The notes under the pieces are model-generated. The model was given only the letters and a program-made list of their open reading frames with translations. It was not told the origin of the DNA and did no database searches. 64,000 nucleotides of DNA from Ustulina deusta (Eukaryota > Ascomycota > Sordariomycetes > Xylariales > Xylariaceae): positions 620,001-684,000 of the forward strand of contig JAJNNX010000020.1 in the NCBI GenBank assembly GCA_023159155.1, given 5' to 3'. Positions 1-10,645 of this stretch are shown in pieces (position 1 is the first letter of the stretch; the number at the start of each line of letters is the position of its first letter). A program made the position numbers and the translations under genes.

Positions 1-960
1 GCAATGGGCCGACAGGATCTTTCCCACGCGGGTCTTGGGTCTGTTAGTTCGTTCGTTCCCCGTGCGTGCGCATCCGTTGCCGCGGGAGGCGGACTTACCG
101 AGCCCGTGAACGACACCTTCTTGACGGCGGGGTGTTTGCACAGAGCTTCGCTCAGGGCGGGCGTGTTGTCCAGCGTGGTAGGCAGGATGTTGAACACGCC
201 CTTGGGGAACCCCGCCTTCTCGGCCAGGTACGCCAGTGTGAGGGCCGTGAGGGGCGTCTCGGGAGATGGCTTCGCCACCATGGTGCACCCGGCGGCGAAG
301 GCCGTGCTCGCCTTCCTGAGAATCATGGCGACGGGGAAGTTCCAGGGCACCAGCGCGGCGACGACACCGATGGGCTGTTTGATGGTGAAGATCCTGCGGC
401 CGGGTAGTGCAGCCGGATACGTGGCGCCTTGGATGCGCTCGGCCTCGCCGGCGAACCAGCGCGTGAAGCCGGCGGCGTAGTCGATCTCGCCGCGGGCCTC
501 GACGAGCGGCTTACCGGTCTCGTGGACGAGGATGCGGGCGATGTCCTCCTTGTTCTCGCGGATCAGGGCATCCCATTTCGAGAGGAGCATCGATCGAGCG
601 AGGGGCGTGTATGTCCGGTATGTGGCGAACGCGGCGGCCGCCGCTTGCACCGCGCTGTCGACGTCCTCTGCGCCCATGTCGGGACATGTCGCGAACGTCT
701 GGCCGGTGCCCGGATCTTTTATGAGGCCAGGGGGTTAGAGTAGGAACATGCCATGCGCATGGCATAGTTGCGTACCAATGATTTCGAATGTCTTCCCTGA
801 TTCGGCCCCGATCCATTCCCCATCGACATACGCATCGTTGCGGAACAGGTCCGGGTCCCTCAACTTGAGCTGTATCGTCTGATGTCAGTTCGTTGTATCC
901 TTCGCCTCTCAGGGTCTATCTTGCTAGACTTACATCGATCAATGGCTTTCGGTCTCCCAT
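1..960 (-). CDS. Succinate-semialdehyde dehydrogenase, 3' part missing
   Basis: Aldehyde dehydrogenase superfamily enzyme that oxidises succinic semialdehyde to succinate in the GABA shunt. Four exons read leftward: 960-934, 878-776, 715-99 and 33-1, giving the first 260 codons; the gene runs off the window. Introns of 55, 60 and 65 nt begin GTAAGT, GTACGC and GTAAGT, and all end in AG; the second has a CTAAC branch site. The start is the ATG at 960, whose nine-codon exon joins in frame to the LRDPDLFRNDAYVDGEW segment typical of the family N-terminus. Visible family signatures are the PWNFP cofactor-pocket motif, KPSPETPLTAL and SFTGSTRVGK just before the edge. The catalytic Glu and Cys lie outside the window, so activity cannot be judged. 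SSADH rather than another ALDH is inferred from overall resemblance. Confidence 0.87.
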
Positions 961-1844
961 GATAGGCTCTGTTCTGGGGATAATTTCCGGGCTTTGAGGG
1001 ACGTAGGGACGATTCAGAGGATCCGGGCGAAGCGATTGATGCTTAGACCGCGAGCACCCAAACTATGAGTTGATATCAAGGGAGAGTTCAGGTTGCCACG
1101 GGAGAAGGAGAGTACCCCAACTGTTTGCCTGCCCCGCATGCATCTCCGCATGGAATGTCTCGTTTTACAGCACAGACTCGCCACACATTTCACTTGAAAT
1201 TACCCGAAATGGTAAGGTTCTGCCTTCTCATGACTCCCATTTACCTACTTCGGCTTGGGATTAAATGCATGTATCAGACCGATGATACGCTGCGTACTGC
1301 CATCCTGACGCACCGCTACGAGTATCAATAAACTGCATCTCTGTATCTAACTCTACATATGTAAGTACTTCACAAAATGCGCACACAAGAATAGTAAGTA
1401 GTAGTGATACGGCGCTGCTTGTCATGTAATATGTGCTCTTCAGCCAAAAACACCATAACATATGCCAATACGCTTTGAGCTCTCATCTCTCAGGGTATTT
1501 GATGGGCACCGTTTGTTTTTCCTCTTAGCGTTAATGTACAAGCGGGGTTGATGTAAATCCAAGTCTGGCCATCAAAAAGGGAACAGGGGAAGACATCATC
1601 GTCCTATCGAGCCGAGATAGAAGCAAAGTAAAAATGATATCCTTTTATGTGCCAACGCCCTGACGATGATGCAAGCTAAACGCCATTTTCGTATGCTTCC
1701 ATGATTTATGCGTGTAAACTTCCAATAACGATTGTCGTAGCGATGATCATACTAAATGACTTGGGTCCCGACGTCTTGCTATTGCCGTTATTGCAATGGG
1801 GAGGTTTGAGACTTCTGGCATTGTCGTCTCCTCGTGCGACGGTA
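961..1844. other. Intergenic, 5' side of the SSADH gene
   Basis: No gene seen. It lies between the end of the open frame that follows the ubiquitin protease and the SSADH start, so it probably holds the SSADH promoter. AT-rich around 1330-1480 with no recognisable element. Confidence 0.5.
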
Positions 1845-2144
1845 TCAAGGAGCCGGTTCGAATACGCCACATGGGGCGGCTGATCGTGTTTTGTCATCCG
1901 CGGCGACGTCATAGCCCATGTACTCATTCCACCCGTCCCTCACTAGTTCCTTGGTTTTCTTCCCGACCTTTGTTAGAACACATCGTATTCGTAGAAATGC
2001 GGCTTCCAACCAGCCTAATATTCGCTGTCCCGCCCGCACAGCGAGGCAAGAAGAAGGAGTAACGTCATCGACGAGCTCTGGGTCTTGCGCTGGGTCCTCG
2101 TCCGGGGCTCGCTCGATGCCGTCAAAGAGCCGACGAATGTCCTC
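1845..2144 (-). other. In-frame open extension after the ubiquitin protease stop
   Basis: Directly after the TAG at 2147-2145 the same frame stays open for 99 more codons, to a stop at 1847-1845. The translation looks like ordinary protein: an acidic stretch (DIRRLFDGIERAPDEDPAQ) followed by an amphipathic basic segment containing LVRDGWNEYMGY. There is no GT donor between the conserved end of the protease domain and the TAG, so splicing does not explain the break. Either the protease normally ends at the TAG, or a longer C-terminus has been cut off by a nonsense change (CAG to TAG is one step). Confidence 0.45.
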
Positions 2145-4070
2145 CTACGATTCCGTCGTGTTCTCGCGTTCTAATTCGTAGAAGAGCATGTAAACCTCCC
2201 GCTGCATACCTAGTACCTCGCTTGTCTTGGCCTCCTTCACCTTGTCATCGCTGATCCGCCACCAACGGTCGCTGGGCTTCCGCCGGCGAGTCCGTATTCC
2301 GCTAAGTTTAGCCGTGGATACTGATTCGGTCACAGATGTAGATGTTTTGGTTTTTCCGAATGGACTGTCACTACGGTTGTTCTTGGCAGACTGCGATAGC
2401 CGAGACATCGTAGATCGGGCTGACGCCGCAACGGACTTCAGACTGACAGTGTCGGCGTCATGCCCTTTCGGGGAAGACGTGGGGGAAGGTCGGCTAGGCG
2501 GCTGAGGATTTGTCGCCGAGCTCGTCGTAGCCGTCGAGCGTGACGAAGCGCCTGAGGAAGTTTCGGCGGATGACCTTGGTACCAAGTCGGCTGTGGATGC
2601 CACCGGGCTCGGGGCTGTTGATTTATGCAGAGGGGTCGCAGATGGACTTGGAGTGGCGGCAGGCGTCAGGTTTGCTGATGGGGTATAGATGCCGGAGGGT
2701 TGAAATGCATTCGTCGTCGAATATGGTAGGTTCACATTCTGCCTTCGGAATGACTCGTAATGGCCACTGTGATGGCTCCCCTTGTGCGAAACAACGCCGA
2801 GTAGTTTGTATTTCCTCTGGGAGAGCAAGCCTCCGATAGACAAACGTTCCGGAAACGATACCTTGGCCAAATTCTTCTGTGAAACATGGCTATCATATAT
2901 GGACCTTGACAGATGGATAGCTAGAATCTTGGGGAAGGTGGTGAGGCGCGTATTTTTGGCAATGCGGCACGTGGGGGCGAGTTGCAGTTCCGGCAGTACG
3001 ACACCAGGTGGTGGGCTTTCAGGGTCGGTATCGATCTGCCGTTGGATTTTCTCGATAGACTGTTTGATTGCCTCCTTGGCGGCACCCGACGTGGATCGCG
3101 ATACCTGAGCCTCGAACAACTTCTTTGCGTGCACAAGTCTGCACCGTTCGCATTTGTAGTCGTCCACATACTCTCTCTTGAAAAACCCGTCGAGGCAAGC
3201 ATTGAGCGAGCTGGATCTCGACTGAGGCACGCTCAATGTTAGCGTGCAGAATGTGCTTTGAACCGGCCTCGTCTTGAATCCGCAGACTTGGCACTCGATT
3301 TGGCTCTCGTAGGCTCCCTCCATCGGAAATCCCTCTTCCTCTGCGTCGTCGTCCCCTGTGGGCGGCTCAGCCTGGATCGTCGGCACGCTTCCGGGCGGTG
3401 TCCCACTTTCAACACCATCCGTGTCGAGAGCGAGACCTGCCAGACGCTGCTGTACCGCGTCCCCGTCTACTGGCGAAGAAGGGTCGCTTGACAAAACCCT
3501 TACTGCTGCGCCTTTGCCCTTGGCCGCCTCCCGTGCTCTGCGCCCGGCATGATACTCGTCACACAGTCTTTCAGCTACAATCTGTAGGAATTCCTGGGCG
3601 TCTTGTTGCTGCCTGCTAATCCTCTGACGAAATGCTGTCTCGAGCACTCTGACAAACCCTGAAGCCGATATCGTCTTTCGGTATATGGGTCGTTCGTTGA
3701 GGGCGTCGAGGATGTTCTTGAGACCTTTGGTCACCATGCCCGACTGCAGACTCTGATTCTTCCACTCGGGGTTGCCCTTGCGGGCCGGATCCTCGGCTAC
3801 CTCCTCGTAAACCCATGCTTCGTCTATGTTCCGGCGGTGGACCTCTCGAATGAGGTAGACCCGGAGGTCGGTCAATCCAGCCAAGGCTTGAAGAACCGAG
3901 TTGATGAAGCAGTCATTGGCTGGGTTTAACAGACCCACGACGCCCTTTTTTCTTGCTGAGTTGGAATCGCTATCAATGAGGTAGGTGGGCGCAAAGACGT
4001 AAACGAGGGTTATGGCAGCTAGAGAAGCGCCGGCGGCATAAGTGGCAATGGTAAGGGATTTGTCGGGCAT
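2145..4070 (-). CDS. Membrane-anchored ubiquitin-specific protease (Ubp16/USP30-like)
   Basis: Deubiquitinating cysteine protease of the USP/C19 family, 641 aa in one exon. Residues about 7-28 form a hydrophobic N-terminal segment, as in yeast Ubp16 and human USP30, which sit on the mitochondrial outer membrane; that location is inferred. The Cys box is GLLNPANDCFINSVLQAL with catalytic Cys at residue 54. Two CxxC pairs (CQVCGF and CERCRL) resemble the structural zinc site of the family. The His box is GSHHSGHYESF, and the domain closes with RWWRISDDKV and EVYMLFYELE. A Ser/Thr/Pro-rich insert lies between the His box and the final motif. The start is the only ATG before the membrane segment. 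The frame continues in coding-like form for 99 codons past the TAG, so the C-terminus may be truncated. Confidence 0.9.
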   Translation of the reverse strand: MPDKSLTIATYAAGASLAAITLVYVFAPTYLIDSDSNSARKKGVVGLLNPANDCFINSVLQALAGLTDLRVYLIREVHRRNIDEAWVYEEVAEDPARKGNPEWKNQSLQSGMVTKGLKNILDALNERPIYRKTISASGFVRVLETAFRQRISRQQQDAQEFLQIVAERLCDEYHAGRRAREAAKGKGAAVRVLSSDPSSPVDGDAVQQRLAGLALDTDGVESGTPPGSVPTIQAEPPTGDDDAEEEGFPMEGAYESQIECQVCGFKTRPVQSTFCTLTLSVPQSRSSSLNACLDGFFKREYVDDYKCERCRLVHAKKLFEAQVSRSTSGAAKEAIKQSIEKIQRQIDTDPESPPPGVVLPELQLAPTCRIAKNTRLTTFPKILAIHLSRSIYDSHVSQKNLAKVSFPERLSIGGLLSQRKYKLLGVVSHKGSHHSGHYESFRRQNVNLPYSTTNAFQPSGIYTPSANLTPAATPSPSATPLHKSTAPSPVASTADLVPRSSAETSSGASSRSTATTSSATNPQPPSRPSPTSSPKGHDADTVSLKSVAASARSTMSRLSQSAKNNRSDSPFGKTKTSTSVTESVSTAKLSGIRTRRRKPSDRWWRISDDKVKEAKTSEVLGMQREVYMLFYELERENTTES

Positions 4071-5780
4071 TCTCGCTCGCTATCTCGTAGGATGGGATTT
4101 CGGGGAAGGATCGTAGGAGACGAAATGCTAGGACTACAACGTATCGACGGTGGAGATACGGGCCGTGTTCAAAGCCGCATGGCTTGTGTCTTGGTTGGCG
4201 GATCGTTCGGACGATCACAACTTGTGTCGGCGAGTGTCGGCGCGGCCGTAGAACACTAGATACTTAATGGCTATGTCCAATGTCGAAGCAGCGATGCCAA
4301 TTCAAATCCAGAGCATAAACATCTATCGTCAATTGTTTCTGCAATGAATCAAATTGGGGGGCAGGAGAAAGGCCGTCTTTGTTAGTGATGTCGAAGTGTA
4401 GCACCCAAATGGACAGCAGACAATTGTTGCTTCATAGCAGGTTGCGGGTCATGTCGATGTTGATGTCAATGTTGGGGATGGGGATGGGCGTCAACAGGCA
4501 GCACAGCGAGGTTTGGAAGAGGGAAGTTGAAATGGCACTGGGTGAGAGGAATGCCGTATGCGACAAGACAATAAGTTGAGAGATCTGGATGTGGTTCGCG
4601 CTATACTACAGCTATCATGCAATTTGTACAAGTACCTAGGTACCTAGGCAGGCAGCATACCGTACGCTATGTACAATCGAGAACGGCTCGGCAGGGAAGG
4701 AAGGTAATGTCTAAGTATACATCGCGGGCAGGGTGAATTTGAAATGCACGACTCCATGTATGAGTAATGAGGTGTAGATGGGCTGGGAGCTCGTACCCAG
4801 CACGTCGTTGACGGGAGAAGAAAGGCTCCGAGGACCGAGTTGCGTTGGCAGGCAGCCCGGACGATCTGTGGCAATACAGTAACTGTGGAGCAGGACACAT
4901 GGCAGTGTAGTGTACATGCTGGGTACCTAGCGTCACACGTGCGCCTTGCTAAACGAGCCAGGTGTATGTACCGCAGTGGTGGACAAAAGTTTTCACTGAC
5001 AGGGCTCTTGATACTACTACTTTATAAAATATTATAAACAAATTTTATAGCTGGTGCATAATTCTTTCATAGTGACTATTTTTTATTACAGCAATCATAG
5101 GTTGTGGGACACTTGGGTATTCCACCGCTTTGTTCTACCTACCTGTTACTTTAGTTATGCCTCCTAGTTCGCGGTCGCTAGACTAAAGGCAGCTTCTGAG
5201 TGGCTGTTGTCCGCGGTACTGTGCATCTCATCTCCTACCTAGCAGGCTCAACGGGGAGTACTTACACGCACCAGCTTAGGCGAGACTCTCTACCATTTCA
5301 TACAATCGGGACCAACCAGCATTACTCTGATATCCAGTCCTCATTTTCAAACAATTACCTTCTAAAGATACGCCAGTAGGTATTCCTCCTCGCGCCGGCG
5401 GTTTAACATTTTGCTTGATTGTACCCAGCGTGCTCCCGGCCTAGAATTTCAAACAGACGCGGCCAAATCCTTCTGGCTTCGCACATCCAGAAGAAGCAAA
5501 GGAGATGCCTTCCTCGATGGCATTGTATCGACTAGCCCATATCGTGACTGAAGCGAATATTATACTGCTCGGAATGGTCAGCAGGGCTCACCTTCACTGA
5601 GAACAAAAAGCCGCCACCTTCTTGGCGGACACCCCGCCGAGTAGGTCTTGGATGACCCAACCGTGACGCCGCAGTCATGACGTTCGTATCTCAGGCTAGA
5701 CGATTAATCCGCCACAGCCCCTATGGAAGCGCGATTATGCCATCCCAGCTCTGCATACTCTGCTTTGCTCTAGTGTTCAT
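4071..5780. other. Long intergenic stretch
   Basis: No supportable gene. Left part is the 5' region of the ubiquitin protease. A double TACCTAGG palindrome sits at 4631-4649, a G/T-rich patch at 4440-4495, and an AT-rich patch at 5015-5095. Short open frames here lack codon or motif support. Confidence 0.45.
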
Positions 5781-6655
5781 TCAGTCCTTCGATCCTTTCA
5801 CCAGCCTCTGTGGACGGCCTGTCCTAGCTTGCCCGGAGTTCAAAACCGCCTGAGGTTCCGCGCTCCTCACTATTATTGGCTTCTTGGGGAGCTTGCCGTT
5901 GCGACACCTCGAGCCCACATAGCGAGAGCTTTCATTCCGGCGATCTTGCCGGTCACCGTCCTCATCCTGGTGTTGCGTGCTAACAGCGTCTTTAATAGCT
6001 TCTTTGAGGAAGATCTTCTCGTAGGGATACTCTTCTTCGTCCCAGTTGAAACATTTCCGGTGATACCACAGCCGTTCCCACGGATCGTCGGCGAGAGGCC
6101 TTGGATCGCGAGATTCGGGGTTGGGGGTTACATGTCATACCCGCTGAGCGCAGTATCGCTGTCGTCGCTGTCTTTTGACGGGACCGGAGATGCGTGGTTT
6201 CCGGAGGTCTTGACATCTAAATCCTTTAAAACTCGAGTCCACAGTCGCTTCCAACCCTCATCGTGCATTCATCCATCTCGCGACTCGAACGGTCTCCGTT
6301 CGATTTTGCGTTCCATTATTCTCGGAGTTCTCTAGCGTTCCTTGCAGATCCGATCAGACTGCAGATAGATATTCCTTCCCTAGAGCATTCATTGCCTTTC
6401 GTCGTTGGTGCCACTCATCGCCAAAATGCCTCCGTGCCCAAGCGGCGCGCGGCTCGGGATCATATGTCTGTGTGTGTTTTGGGATCGTATGTTTGTGGTC
6501 CTAGCATCTCCTTACCCAATACCGATACCCATATTTGTGTGCTAGCGTCTCCAGCCGGGTATATTGGGAATGACGGCCATGCCGGGTCCGATGCTAGTAT
6601 CGCTCCCCTTGCCAGAGGTTTTGCTGTTAGAGAGCGGAGATCTGCTATCTGTCAT
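5781..6655 (-). pseudogene. Decayed gene of unknown family
   Basis: No continuous frame, but stretches of protein-like sequence succeed each other in order on the minus strand while switching frame. They run from an ATG at 6655 (MTDSRSPLSNSKTSG), through segments such as KEMLGPQTYDP (near 6500) and AAWARRHFGDEWHQRRKAMN (near 6440-6400), then GWKRLWTRVLKDLDVKTSG (near 6270-6215), to DPWERLWYHRKCFNWDEEEY (near 6090-6030) and a stop at 5781. At least four stops or frameshifts separate them, and the breaks do not look like introns. The aromatic, acidic composition and ordered progress suggest a once-functional gene of about 280 codons. Family not recognised. Long plus-strand frames over the same DNA are probably shadows. 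Confidence 0.45.
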
Positions 6656-7672
6656 GGTGGAAGTTGCATGTACAACCACTTACTTAGACTGCCTGCAGTG
6701 ACTCAAAAAGAGTCCCGTCTGGGTTTTCTAAGGCCGAAATATCTTCCTTAGACAAAGTACAATCAATTTCTGCCCTGAGTCATGAGTAAAAAATAAATAA
6801 AACTTATTTTCTTATACTTGTTGCGATTTATTTAGTTCTGAGACATCCATGGTTATATATAACACTTTAACCTAAACAAAAAACAGACGAGACTTTTTTA
6901 GAGTGACTGTGAACTAGGTAGGTTATCAAATTTCCTACATCCCTAATACGGTATGTACACTGCAGTAACTCCTAAGTACTTACTTAGGCCTACCTCCATT
7001 TCACTAGGTACAGACCTTGAAACAGAACGCTAGCGCACTTATGTATCTAGGTACTTATGGAAAGCGCCATTCACACCCAGGATGCAGTTTTGTTTGACCC
7101 TTCGCCCTTATTACATTCTCATGCCGCATAACGCATAACGGGTCATCCATCCGCACAGACACCTGGGCAGATGACAGCCAGCCGGTTGGTCGATCGGTCA
7201 GAGTCGCAGAATGCCACGCCGTTATCGCTGCGATGACCGTGCTGCTCTCTCCCCAAGCCGCGCCAAGAAGACCGCCGATCTTAGATAGATAGAGGGGCAG
7301 CCGGAAAAAACCCCACGACAGACTGAATCGACAAATTGTTGGCACGTGGAAGCCGCTATTTGCTTCGGTTCACCCCCTTTCTCGTGGGCCCCCTTTCCCT
7401 CTCTATCCTTGTTTCCCTCTCTATATTTCTCGAGTTGTCTTCTAGAATATTGCGAAGACGGGCCCTCCTGCCACCACTTTCACTTTGCTGGAATTTGTAC
7501 GGAGCGCGACAAGAGCCACCTTGTGACGTCACCCTCCATCTTACACTCTCATTCCCAACAAGCGGCCAATACGTGACCGCAGTCAAGGTTTCGGGTTCGA
7601 CCTCACACAAAAGAAGGAAAGAAGAAAAAATAAAAGAAAAGGGAAGAAAATAAAAGAATAATTATCTATCCA
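6656..7672. promoter_or_regulatory. Intergenic; 5' region of the PYP1-like gene
   Basis: No gene seen. An AT-rich block lies at 6780-6905. A pyrimidine-rich tract at about 7370-7440 and an almost pure purine tract at about 7606-7662, ending just before the ATG at 7673, look like promoter and 5'UTR composition of the downstream gene. Confidence 0.45.
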
Positions 7673-8727
7673 ATGGCCGCTCTCACTCACTCGCTTCCTG
7701 CCCTGCGCACGAAGCCCAAGGCTATCTTTTTCACCGACTTCGATGGGACAATTACTCTGCAAGACAGCAACGACTGGATGACCGATAACCTGGGCTTTGG
7801 CGCCGAGCTTCGGAGACAGGGAAACAAGGGCGTTCTCTATAGCGGCCGTCCTTTCCGTGACGCCTTTCAGGAGATGCTTGACAGTGTTACGAAGCCTTTC
7901 GATCAATGTCTCGAGCTCTTACTGAAAAACGTCAAGCTAGATCCTGCGTTCAAAGAGTTTGCGTCTTGGGTGTGTATAGCATTTATTTACCGTCTTCGTA
8001 CATTATTGCATTGCCGCCCTGTTACAATTCTCAGTCTCTTCTCAGGGGTCGATTTTGCCTACGCTGCTCAAAGCTGCCACGAGAGAAATCAGCGAATAGA
8101 CGGAACTGACGGGTTTTATAACAGTGCCGAGCCAACAATGTGCCCATTGTCGTACTTAGTGGTGGCATGCAACCCGTAATCAGAGCCCTCCTCGCCCATC
8201 TCGTTGGTGAGGAGGAGGCCGCGGTTATGCAAATCGTGAGCAACGATGTGAAGCCTCGCCCGGGCAAGAGCATTAACGAGGAAAACGGGTGGGATATTGA
8301 ATTTCACGACGACAGGTAAAACTATATTGTTAAATTCACTTCCCCTCAACGAGAATCAATTCAGGGCCCAAGCTGATCTCAAGCATAGTTCATTTGGCCA
8401 TGATAAGAGCCTCGAGATTCGGCCTTATGCCGCTCTCTCCGACAGGCCCGTCATGTTTTATGCTGGAGATGGTGTTTCTGATCTCTCCGCTGCCAAAGAG
8501 ACAGATCTGCTGTTCGCCAAGGAAGGCCGAGGTGAGCTACGGTTTTTTTTTTCCCTGCATTTCAAACGACAACCGAGGGCTAACGTCACATAGATCTCGT
8601 AACCTATTGCGAAAAGGAAAATGTCACCTTCACAGTATTCCACGACTTCTCCGATATACACAAAGTGGTCGCCAACGTCGTCGAAGGCAAGATAAGCATC
8701 CAAGAAGCTGCTACTGGTACGAACTAA
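7673..8727 (+). CDS. PYP1: HAD-family sugar/polyol phosphatase (PYP1-like)
   Basis: Haloacid dehalogenase-type phosphatase similar along its length to yeast Ynl010w/Pyp1, which removes phosphate from polyol phosphates. Exons 7673-7969, 8125-8315, 8365-8531 and 8594-8727; introns of 155, 49 and 62 nt with GT-AG ends and frame-consistent joins; 262 aa against about 240 in yeast. Motif I is FFTDFDGTIT with nucleophile Asp22 and Asp24; motif II is VVLSGGM; motif IV is FYAGDGVSDLSAAKETD. FGHDKS and DLVTYC match the yeast protein at the same relative places. The first intron is longer than its neighbours and has a CTGAC branch site 14 bases before its AG. All catalytic residues are present, so it should be active in the cytosol. 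The substrate is assumed from the yeast protein. Confidence 0.9.
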
Positions 8728-9013
8728 ACATAGAGGCGATGGCCAAAAATTTGCATACGTGAGTTACTGAATATAGACCATGACATAGATGACCATGGCA
8801 TCAGGCTCATCGCATCAGAAGCTAGCTAGATAGATAGATAGATTTCTCTCATAGACTTCGTTACCTAACCCCGGCGCCAGGTGTATTTACAAGTCAAGAT
8901 GGTGCTAATCGACCAATTGATTCTTCATATTGGTATTCCATTAAGCAATTTATCAGTTTCCCCAATAATTTATTTTCTTCTTCTCTTCCCTTCCTGTCTT
9001 TTTCTTTCTTTCT

Positions 9014-10645
9014 TTACTCCGTTCTCTTACTGGTAACCGGCAAGGTAAACCAACAGACGATCATGGCACCAAATAGTCCAATTGCAATAGGATGGAGGAC
9101 AAATGTCCCCGCAGCCTGAGCAAGCAGGCCCGTAGTGAACGGTGCGATGGCGCCGCCAGAGCTGCCGAACGCGCTGATGACGCCCAGCCCGCTGACCTGC
9201 TCCCGCCGCGAGAGGTTGCGCGTGAACACGGTCGCAGCGCACGGGTAGACAGGGCCGAGCAAGAGCCCGACGATGGCGAGCGACACGGCCTCGCCGATGA
9301 TGTTGGGCACGAACCACACGAGCAGCTGGAACACAGCGGCGCCGACGGTGAGGAAGTAGACGAAGCGCTTCTCGCCAATGCGCGCGCCGATTGGCGACAG
9401 CACGAACCGGCCGAGCGTGATGCCGCCCCAGAAGCCTGAGGTGACGTTCCCGACGGCCAACGGGTCGCCCTTGCGCGTCGCGATCAGGAACGAGATGACC
9501 CAACCCGAAATCGAGACCTCGGCACCCTGATACGCGAAGATGAAGGTGGCCCCGAGCAGCACGACGCGCGACTTGAAGGCGCGCAGCATGGCCGAGAACT
9601 CGGGTTGTCCTCCCGGTGTCGTCAGCTGTGGTGTCTCGTTGGTGGCCGTCTCGTTCTCGTAGTCCCAGAAGGACCAGAGATAAAACAGCGCGTTCGCTGT
9701 CACGATCGCTATTGTGAGCAGGTAGTAGCGGTGCCAGGCGTCGGCGCCGAGGTTCGACACGATACTTGTGGCAATAAGCGGACCCACGGTGCCGCCTATC
9801 CCGTAGCTGCCGTGCAGAACGCCGAGTAATACCGTCCCGTTTTTCATGTTGGCCGTGAATACCTAGGTAATAGAGTCAGCATCACTCCTAGGTCGGAATC
9901 GTAGCGGTCTTCGGTTTTAGGACGGATGATAGAAACGAGAATTACATACGTTATTAATGGCGAGGGTCACGGCGGACCCGAAGCCGATGAAGAAATACCC
10001 CACCACGATCGCCGGGAAGGGCGCCGCCACCACCAAGGGGATGAAACCCAGCGCTATACAAATATCCGCGAGAGAGCAAGTCTTAGCCCGCCCCAGCCGC
10101 ATGCGGATGTGGTCGACGAAAGGGGCGGCGGCGATGTAGCCCAATGCATTGCCGATGAAGATGAGCGAGACAATGGCGTAGCCGATATTGTAATGCCTAT
10201 CACAGACCTCGTGAGCACGGTGACGACACGCAGTCACATTACGAGCTCGGCAAACTCACTTCTCGATATACGGGATTAAGGCACCGGGCGCAGAGTCGAC
10301 GAGACCACCTAGCAGGATCTGGGTGCAGCACGCGGCGAACCGAAACTTGTTCATCGGCGGGTTCGTGAGGCCCGGCAGGATCTCGAAAGCGTTGATCGGA
10401 TCAGCGCGCAGCTCCGAGGCGCCGGGCGTGGCCGGGGCGCTCATCTCTAGATCCCGGGGCGTAGACACGCCCGACAGACTCGCCGCCGCCGCCGCCGCCG
10501 ACGGTTTCGCCAGAGGCCTCAATTCAATGTCATTGTCGCGCTGGGGAACAGCCGGGTAAGTCCTCGCAACGGCTCTTTGCGGAGCCTGGGGAAGCGAGTT
10601 GGACTCGACCTGGACGAGCGCTTGGAATAATGACGCCGCCTCCAT
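9014..10645 (-). CDS. MFS transporter, BSC6-like
   Basis: Multi-pass membrane transporter of the major facilitator superfamily, 493 aa from exons 10645-10260, 10196-9950 and 9862-9014 (introns 63 and 87 nt). The first about 100 residues are a hydrophilic tail with an alanine run encoded by GCC/GCG repeats near 10480-10500. Transmembrane helices then begin at ALIPYIEK, with the usual short loop containing DHIRMRLGRAK between helices 2 and 3. The second half has EVSISGWVISFL and SPIGARIGEKR. The sequence resembles the fungal 'bypass of stop codon 6' group, whose substrate is not established. The ATG at 10645 has an A at -3. It converges on the PYP1-like gene, with 286 bases between the stops. 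The acceptor of intron 2 lies inside a TACCTAGGTA palindrome. Confidence 0.85.

Noticed and set aside
1853..1872. CCGGTTCGAAT as a possible tRNA T-arm
   Set aside because: No pairing stem and it lies inside a coding-like frame on the other strand.
5829..6751. Two long plus-strand frames of 168 and 162 codons
   Set aside because: The minus strand carries the better coding signal in ordered pieces; the plus frames look like shadows.
7586..7600. GGGTTCGACC as a possible tRNA T-arm
   Set aside because: Flanking bases do not form the five-base stem.
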